The notes under the pieces: model-generated
What the model saw: the letters and a program-made list of their open reading frames with translations, nothing else
Told to the model about the DNA's origin: nothing
The model's database searches: none
Shown here: positions 56,375-64,000 of the stretch, piece after piece
How positions within the stretch are numbered: the first letter of the stretch is position 1
Layout of the letters: each line of letters opens with the position of its first letter
Source of the DNA: Bos javanicus
Taxonomy: Eukaryota > Chordata > Mammalia > Artiodactyla > Bovidae
Assembly (NCBI RefSeq): GCF_032452875.1
Contig: NC_083885.1
Location: 65,641,625 to 65,705,624 of the forward strand
Reading direction: 5' to 3'
DNA: 64,000 nt
Position numbers and translations under genes: made by a program

Positions 56375-58002
56375 AAGCACTGTATTGAACATGGAAAACC
56401 TGGAATTTAAGTCAACTTGTGCCAAACAATGGTAGTTGCAGTTCTATATGGATATTTGTCCCATGACTGAGATGTGTGGATAAACTGTGAGTAGATTTAT
56501 ATAATACAAATAATTTCAGGCTTAGGTTGAGAAGACAAAAATTTAAACGTGTTATAAAACACCAGAAGTGAGTTAGGAAAAAAGACTACGACTACCAGAG
56601 TTTTGATGGCTGTGGCTCTGACCCCTGAAGTTACTCCCCTGAGTACGTTATGTTACAAGATAAAAGAACTTTGCAGATGTAATTCAAGTAGCTAATTGTT
56701 TGACTTGAAAACAGAGATTATTCAGGTTGGCCTAATGTAATCACATGAGTTCTTAACGTAGAGAACTTGTTCTGGCTGAAACAGAAGTGGAAGTCAGGCA
56801 GATCTGAAGTGGGAGAAGAAATTCTCTACTTGACAATCTCCTGCTGTGGCTAGAATATAGAGGAATTCAGAGGGAAACTATGAGAAGGAATTAACTGTGC
56901 TTTGTGAGAGTGAAAGTGGACCTAGAGCTCCAGATGAACAGAAATAAATGAATCCATTATTATATTTGGGAGACTTCAACATCCCTCTACCAGAAAGGGA
57001 CAGCTCCAGCAGGCAGAAAATCAGTTAAGGACATATTTAAACTCAAAGCACCTTCAATCAATTTAATATAATTGATATCTACAAGACTACTTCATCAAAA
57101 AAGAGCAGATTGCATATTCTTCTCAAGCTCACATGGAATATGCACTACCACATTTTCTGGGCTATAAAATATACCTTAACAAACTTAAAAGAATAGAAAT
57201 CACACAATGTCTGATCTCAGACAACAATGGAATTAAAGTAGAAATCAAAAAGATAAAGATAGCTGGAAAATCCCAAAATACATGGAGCTGAAAAAAACAT
57301 AGTTTTAAATAATTCAAGGACACTTATGAGTCAGGAGAAATCTCAAGAGAAATTTCAAACTGCTTGAAACTAAATGAAAACAATTTACCAAAACTTGTGG
57401 GTTGCAGAGAAAGCAGTGCCTAGAGGAAAATTTACAGCATAAAAAGAATATACAAAATCATTAGTCTGAACTTCCATCCTAGAAAACTCTAAAAAGAAAT
57501 GCAAATTAAATCCAAAACAGAAAAAGAAATAAAAATTAGAATAGAAACCAATGAAATGGAAAACAGGAGAGCATGGGTGTTCGATTTTCTCAAATGTTTT
57601 TACAGCATTTATTAATTTCTTTAAATGATACAGGCTTATTCAGATTGTCTATTCTTACTTTCTAGTGAAGAACTGCATCAATAATTACTAACCTTCCAAA
57701 GAAGAAAGCACCAGGCCCAAAGAGATTCACTAGTGAATTTTACCAAATATTTAAGGAAGATATTATACCAGTTATCTACAATCTCTTCCAGATGAAAAGT
57801 GCAGAGGAAATACTCCCTGACTCATTCTACGAGGCCAATATCACTCTAATACCAAAACCAGACAATGACATTACAAGGAAACTACGGACCAATATCTCTC
57901 ATGAGCACAGAAGCAAATCCAACAATGTGTAAAAAGAATTATTCACCACAACCAAATGGAATTATCCTAGGTATGCAAGGCTAGTTTAATATTTAAATAC
58001 AA

Positions 58003-58230
58003 ATTAACTTTGGCCACCTGATACAAAGAGCTGACTCATTAGAAAAGACCCTGATGCTGGGAAAGATTGAAGGTAGGCAAAGGGGATGACAGAGGACAAG
58101 ATGATTAGATGGCATCACCGACTTAATGGACATGAGTTTGAGCAAGCTCTGGGAGATGGTGAAGGACAGGGAAGCCTGGCGTGCTGCAGTCCATGGGGCT
58201 GCAAAGAGTCGGACACAACTGAGCAACTGA
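58003..58230 (+). mobile_element. BovB 3' end nested in L1
   Basis: Forward 3' end of BovB: 'ccctgatgctgggaaagatt' to 'cggacacaactgagcaactg'. Confidence 0.9.
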
Positions 58231-58386
58231 AAAACAACAATCACATCAACAGGCTAAAAGAAGAAAAACCACATGATCATATCATAGATGCAGAAAAAAC
58301 ATTTGAGAAAATCCAACATTTGAAGAAAATCTACAAAAATACAATAAATAGACATAATAAACATAGCATAATAAGTATCAGGTTGT

Positions 58387-58481
58387 GAAATAAAGATCTT
58401 ACTCAAAATGATGCATTTAATTTCAAATAAACAAAAGCAGAGATGATCAGATATACTTAGAAGCAAACTGCTGCTTAATCT
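58387..58481 (+). repeat. 95-bp direct repeat, copy B, inside L1
   Basis: Second copy of 56,280-56,374, placed within L1 sequence: 'ataagtatcaggttgt' on its left and 'gaagttcaaagcttttcc' on its right are L1. Confidence 0.85.
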
Positions 58482-58960
58482 TACTTGTGAGAAGTTCAAA
58501 GCTTTTCCACGAAAATCAGGAACAAGGCAAGTATGTCTTGCTACCCATTGCTTTTCAGCATTGTCCTGGAAGTCCTAGCTAATTCAGTAAGACAAGAAAA
58601 TAAAATGAAAAGGTATAGATTGGGAAGGGAGAAATAAAACTGTCTCTGTAAACAAGTGATAAGAAAGTCTCTATGTATAATACCTGAAAGAATCAACAAC
58701 AACAAAAATTCTCAATCCAGTAAGAAATTATAGCAAGGTTGTTGCTATATGTCAGCAGTGAATGAATGGAATTTAAAATTTAAAATATATTACCATTTAC
58801 ATTAGCATCCCCCAAAATTAAATACTCAGGTACAAATCTAACAAAACATATACAAGAGCTATATGGAGAAAACTACCGAATTCTGATAAAAGATACCAAA
58901 GAAAAACTAAATAAATGGAAGAGACATCTCATATTTATGAAAGGAAGGTGCAATATTGTC

Positions 58961-61360
58961 ATCCAAGTGTACACTGAATCTAAGAAGAGTTTTAGGATAT
59001 AAGCTCATAATTCTAGAAGGAAGGTGTGAGAGAGGTCTAGTCACATTCAGATCCACAGGGCATAGCCCTGCCTTCTCTTCTGTAGAGTAACAGAACCTCA
59101 GATATCCTGATGGAGGGGGAGTGCCAGTTTTATAGCCCACATGGACTGGGATTCATAGAGTCATAGAGTAACACCCCAACATGCAACACAGCAATGTCAG
59201 GCTGTTCCTGATGCTGCTGTTTTTGAAGAAACTTTCCTCTCTTTATGAATCCACTCTGCTTGCAAACACTGCTTCTATCAATTCTCTTGACAGCAAGGCA
59301 GACAGTTTGTTGACTTAGCAAAATAAACCTTTATTCGAGTTCTATTTTGACTACTCTCCTTTGAGAACTATCTCACTTCAAATGTGTTAGAAAATGTATT
59401 TTCCCTCAGTTACTTACTTTCAGTTATGTCAATTTTTTATTTTCATTGTTGAAGACTTATCATCCCTTCCCATCTGTCTAAGAAGCTGGATTTTCATGAG
59501 TCTAGACCATAGTTTCACTCTTTATAGCTTGCTTCTTATTCTTTTTGATGAACTGCTTCTCATTCTCTACACCTTAAGAATTAATTGACCCAAAATATTA
59601 TACATTAGTGTTTCCATGTTCAAAAACTATATAACTCTTAACAGTCTCTCATTTTCAGAATTGTGCCACTTCCTGATATTTATGTGTCATTTCTACCATA
59701 ATGCATCTCTCTCATTTCCCCTCTCTGTCCCTCTTCTCTTCCCTGTTTTACCCCACATGTTTGTTCTCGATCTCTGATCCAAGATCACACCTGGTCAGAA
59801 ATAATTTACTAAATGTATGCAGTGACCTTGTACTCAGGCTCCATGAAAAGGGAACACAGGAAAGTGATGAACCATCTAGAGTGGCTTCCAGACTTGGAAT
59901 CTTCTCCATATGGATGTACTTCTGGCAAAATGAGGAAGTGTTACTGAGCTGAAGTCAAGACAGGTTCTAGATGTCAGACATTCTCTCTCTCTCTCTCTCT
60001 CTCTCTGTGTTCTTCATACTATTTAGTGGAATCCAGAAGAATGGATGTGTGTTTAGACACAGTTACGAAACTTAAAATTTATAATGCCATTGTATTTCTG
60101 TTTTACGCTCTTCCATCTGCCTTCTGAAAACCTCTGTTGCCTCTTCACATTGCAGAGCCACGTACATTTCTATAATGCACTCTTGTAGATGATGCTAGAT
60201 AACACAGTACATGGTTGGAGAGGGCCACCTGAACACAACTCAAGGTAAGTCTATGGGATTGTCCGCAGGACCAGGGAGGTGATGCAGGCTAAGGGTCAGG
60301 CCGCTTTGCTGTACTAGGAAATAAAGAGCACAGAATGGGGAAGGCCTTGCAAGGTGAAGGACACAGCTATGGGATGGGGTATTTGGAGAAGAACAGGGCC
60401 TACAACCAGTTTATCTGTAAGTAATTTCCAGAGGGCTCTGTTTGCTGTGACACATGACCACTAGAGTAGAAGGGTAAGTCCAGGACCAAGAATATCCAAT
60501 TGCAATAGAATAGTCTGTGTTCAAGGACTATTCAAAGATAGGTGCACACCTCATGACACAATATGTAAAAGTCAACATTGGAGAGCACTGCAGAAGGAGC
60601 AGTAAGAAAAGCAGGTGAGAGTCAAGAGAGGTGAGGATTAGTCCTGTATGGTATGTGAGAGTAGAACAGACGAGTAGAATAGACAAGTCATCAAAATGTC
60701 AGGAATTGGGAAGCAACACCAGAAATGAGGTGTAGCTGCTAGAATTGGCACAAAATACTAATCAAACACAGTAAGCTTCTTCTATAAAACACAGGCTTTA
60801 TGTCATGCCCTCCCCCAGGTGCCATTTAAGACCAGAAGCCTCCTGATGCATTTTGCTGTGACTGGATGAACAGTCATTTGTGAACCACTGAATGCACTCC
60901 ATTCTACTCCAGGGATGAGCAAATACACATGGCATCCATGTGATGCAATTACTTAGAGAAAGACATTACAAAGTGTAGCCAGTACTAGGCCAGAATAGCT
61001 CAGCACACAGTAGTACACAGGAAAGAAAACTATTACAGAAAACTTCAGAGAGTCTTGCAAGAAAAGACCATGGTCCACGTAATTAGTAAACATGTCAATG
61101 ATGGCAAATCCTGGCACAGGCAGGCATGAGGAAATGTCAGCTAGAAGACAGAAATAGGATCTAGGGTACTAGAGTGCTTTAGATCTGGACAAAGTCACCA
61201 GGTCAGGCAGAGGACAAGCAAAATAGAATCCATTACAGTGACCAGTAGATGGCTGACCCTGAATCATTCTTTGTGAGGCTTCATGAAAGCAGAAGTTGGG
61301 GCTTTTCAAGGAGAGAAGAGGGCAGTGCACACACCTTATCCAACCAACCCCAGCACCTAC
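58961..61360. other. No gene recognised; includes a (CT)n run
   Basis: Short ORFs only. A (CT)n run of about 13 units spans 59,981-60,006. I see no zinc-finger sequence here, although the KRAB relic at 61.5 kb would have its finger exon in this direction. Confidence 0.45.
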
Positions 61361-61482
61361 TTAGGGACTTGGGGAAGGATGCACTGTCTGTGGTTCTGAT
61401 GTAGGAAGGGCAGACCAGGCTCTAGGGTGAAAAGAGAGAGCAGGGAATACATCTGGCACAGAGGTGGGTGTGAGGACCTCAC

Positions 61483-61577
61483 CCAGGGAGGTTTTAAGTT
61501 CAAGGTCCTCCAGCATCAAGGTACAACTGTCCGTGAGCCTCATCAGTTTGACCCCACTCCTCTCAGAAGTGTGACGC
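61483..61577 (-). pseudogene. Broken KRAB-A exon (relic of a third ZNF copy)
   Basis: Aligns with the 3' three-quarters of the KRAB-A exon at 22,387-22,261. EEWGQTDEAHGQLY can be read up to a 5-nt deletion (the 'cacgatgtg' of the intact copy is shortened), after which MLEDLELKTSLG follows in another frame. The donor CTGG|gtgag is kept, and 100 bp beyond it also align. The 5' part of the exon was removed and a CHR SINE sits there (61,578-61,742). No finger exon is found to the left, so this cannot encode a KRAB-ZNF protein. Confidence 0.8.
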
Positions 61578-61742
61578 ACAGGGGTCAGCAGTTGCAGCTC
61601 GTGGCTCTAGAGCATGGGCTCAGTGGTTGTGGTGCACTGCTTGGTTGCCTTGTGGCACGAGGGATCCTCCCAGACCAGGGATCGAACCTGTGTCCCCTGC
61701 ATTGGCAGGTGGATTCTTAACCACTTGACCACCAGGAAGCCC
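61578..61742 (-). mobile_element. CHR-type SINE replacing the start of the KRAB relic
   Basis: Reverse copy with its head at 61,725-61,742 ('accaccaggaagccc' on the plus strand). Confidence 0.85.
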
Positions 61743-63886
61743 TTCATTTAAGGTCTTAACATACAACTTTGCAGAAAGCACACAGGTTTGCTCAGCAAAT
61801 TCAGACAGGATTCAATACTAGCATAGACCTCCCACAGCACCCATTGAGGGTGGAAACATCTAAGCTTTCTATGGCCTCTCTTCCTGTATGGCTGCTCCTT
61901 GCCTAAGACTAAGCCACACAAACCCACCAGTCAACCTTGGATGCCCATGGCCCGCTTCCATTTCTGTGCAGCTCTCGCTGTCCTTCAGCAATGACAGCCT
62001 TCTCTGTCCAGCTAACCCTCATTCAAGTCACCCCAATCCCGCTAATTATCACAAATGACCATATTTGCCTCTGTCCATATCCACCAGGCTGAATGGATCA
62101 TTCCAGGCCCCATTAAAGTCCTCACAAAATACTGCTGAGTCCCTAGTGAAGTGAATAAGCAATAGCTCCGGTCTGCATGTCATCCTGCCTCAATCACTGC
62201 TATGCCTTGGCACCCAACTCATATCTACTCTTCTCTTGGAAGCCTTGGCCACTTACCAGGCTCTCATGTCTGATACACCCTACCTTTATGGCCACATACC
62301 TCCCTCAACTGCATTTGAAAAGTGAAAGCGATAGCTGTTCAGTTGTGCCTGACTCTGCAACCCTATGTACTGTAGCCTGCCAGGCTCCTGTCCGTGGAAT
62401 TCTCCAGGTAAGGATACTGGAGTGGGTTGCCATTCCCTTCTCCAGGGGATCTCCCTGACCCAGGGGTCGAACCCAGGTCTCCTGCACTGAAGATTCTTTA
62501 CCATCTGAGCCACCAAGAAACCCAATACCATCCCTCAGGTACTCAAGCAAGAGCCCCAGTGCTCAGCCTCTATCCTCCACTTCCCATTCCCTGAACAGCG
62601 TTACGACTGTAACATGAAGATTATACCTCCTAAATGTGACCACAGGTCACTCACTTGGGTCCACATAGTAGCTACCACATTTTGGATATCTCCACTTGAA
62701 TCCCTCTTTCGATTTCCCAATTTGTGAGTCCAGCTGCCAATTTGATGCCTCCACTTACTGGTCCCTGAAATACCTCAGATTCTTAATATGGTCAAAACAA
62801 AGCTTCTGATAAACCCAGTGATTATTACTCACACTATCAACTTCCTCATCTCGGTTGGAGCTTCCATCCCTACAGCTGTTAAGACCAAACACCCTGGGGT
62901 TATCTCTGGTTTCTCTGTTTCACTTCTCACCATCCAAAATAGAAAATCTAGTTGCCCCTTTTTAGAACATGCATCCAGACTTCAACCTCATCTACTAAAC
63001 CACAACTCTGGCCCATTAACTCTCAGCTAGACTATGTCAGTAGCCTCTACCGGGATTTGCCTCACTCCTCTCACTCCCACAGTCTGTTTCCCACTCTACA
63101 TACAGTCAGAGATAGCTTTTGAAGACCTTGATAATATCACCTCCCTCCTCTGATTGAAACCACCCAATAACTCCAGAATAGATGCTCAATTTCTCAGGTA
63201 TTCATCCTATATTTCATGTTCATACCAGATAAGGATACCTGTGCTTCCTCAACACCCCCACCTTAATTTTATTATTTTTTTTCCCACCTTAATTTTAATA
63301 CTAAGTATTTGCACATGGTGGTACCAGCTCCTGGGTTAACTTTCCACACTACTTTACGATGGTTGCCAGAAATGGAAATATAACCATATAACCTCTAATA
63401 TGGACTTAAGACTCTGGGCATGGGGTTTCTCAAGGGTGCCCAGAGCCAAGGATTAGGAAGGTGGCACCTAAGAGTTCCTGGATTCCACAAACCAGAAAAC
63501 ATGTGAGTGAGGGTTAGAGCCAGAAAGGAACTAGGACCCTCTACATACCCGTTTTGTTTCTATAAGTACTTCTGCAGCCTTGGGACTCTGTGGAAAGAGA
63601 CAGACCTTAGAAAAATGTAACAGCGGGGACAGAAAGGTTGAGGCTCATGTCACCCCATATGCATCCTTGCCTAGCCCAAGCCAGGTGACCTCAATTTGGT
63701 CGTCTGACCTCGGTGCACTTTGTCGATCCTTACCAGCAGTGTGACCTTGAACAAGATTCAACCTTCTAGTGCCTCAGCGTTCTCATCACTCCCCTCAAAT
63801 CTGTTTTTCCTTTGAATAGCCTTGGGAAACATTTTAAAAGCAAATGTAAATCCTGTTCCCCTTTTTGTTCAAAACTCTCCACACCT
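61743..63886 (-). other. Intron 1 of the relic ZNF copy, paralogous to the intact gene's intron
   Basis: 'attcagacaggattcaatac' near 61,799 matches 'attcaaacaggattcaaata' near 23,239. 'gaagccttggccacttacca' near 62,240 matches 'gagtcttggccacttgttag' near 24,949. The order is kept, which indicates duplication of the whole locus. It contains a Bov-tA (62,318-62,521). No coding exon is recognised. Confidence 0.65.
62318..62521 (-). mobile_element. Bov-tA SINE
   Basis: Reverse copy: Bov-A part from 'gcgatagctgttcagttgtg', tRNA head ending 'ctgagccaccaagaaaccc'. Confidence 0.9.
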
Positions 63887-64000
63887 TCTTGCTGCTGCTG
63901 CTAAGTCGCTTCAGTCGTGTCTGACTCTGTGCGACCCCACAGAAGGCAGCCCACCAGGCTCCTCTGTCCCTGGGATTCTCCAGGCAAGAATACTGGAGTG
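63887..64000 (-). mobile_element. Bov-A2 SINE, cut by the window edge
   Basis: Reverse copy; (ctg) tail at 63,891-63,901, first monomer to the edge at 64,000. Confidence 0.93.

Larger units (their letters stand above)
56950..58960 (+). mobile_element. L1 LINE ORF2 region, interrupted
   Basis: Forward L1 ORF2 sequence ('gggagacttcaacatccctc' endonuclease region at 56,967; 'tttaccaaatatttaaggaa' RT region near 57,735). Interrupted by a BovB 3' end (58,003-58,230) and by the 95-bp repeat copy B (58,387-58,481). Frames are broken. Confidence 0.82.

Noticed and set aside
1..64000. CRISPR arrays, operons or other prokaryotic systems
   Set aside because: All direct repeats seen are SINE or LINE copies or small duplications without spacer regularity, and the sequence is clearly mammalian.

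Overview
The window is nuclear DNA from a ruminant, most likely a bovid. It is packed with ruminant-specific repeats (BovB/RTE LINEs, Bov-A2 and Bov-tA SINEs) alongside L1, CHR-type tRNA-Glu-derived SINEs, endogenous retrovirus LTRs and old DNA transposons. Coding density is very low, and nothing bacterial (operon, CRISPR, ribosome binding site) is present. Species and chromosome cannot be fixed by reading alone.

Layout. 1-20 kb: mostly repeats, including a 2.1-kb BovB with much of its reverse transcriptase open (4.1-6.3 kb), a class I-type LTR (14.6-15.07 kb) and a CpG-rich block (15.1-15.6 kb) with no gene I can name. 20.4-28.8 kb: the one convincing host gene, a KRAB C2H2 zinc-finger gene on the minus strand. 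Its three coding exons splice in frame to 486 aa: 11-aa first exon, 127-nt KRAB-A exon, and a finger exon with 8 canonical fingers. 28.8-45.4 kb: L1, BovB, SINEs, a Tigger relic and two LTRs, often nested. 45.46-46.35 kb: a full-length H3.3 (H3-3A type) retrocopy with an unbroken ORF, inside a CHR SINE. 46.4-52.9 kb: more L1 and SINEs. 52.9-53.4 kb: a CpG-rich promoter with a second KRAB-ZNF first exon (minus strand) that has no KRAB or finger exon of its own before the 22-kb gene. 54-61 kb: L1 and unassigned sequence. 61.48-61.58 kb: a broken KRAB-A exon of a third copy, whose intron continues to the right edge.

Together, 20-64 kb reads as a piece of a tandem KRAB-ZNF cluster. One copy is largely intact, one is reduced to a CpG-island promoter and first exon (or serves as a distant alternative promoter for the intact copy), and one is a relic. 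KRAB-ZNF proteins typically repress transposable elements, and this cluster sits in dense transposon sequence. I found no clearly new class of biological system. The observations most worth testing are the orphan first exon, the CpG-depleted promoter of the intact gene, the in-frame stop that removes a ninth finger, and the H3.3 retrocopy.
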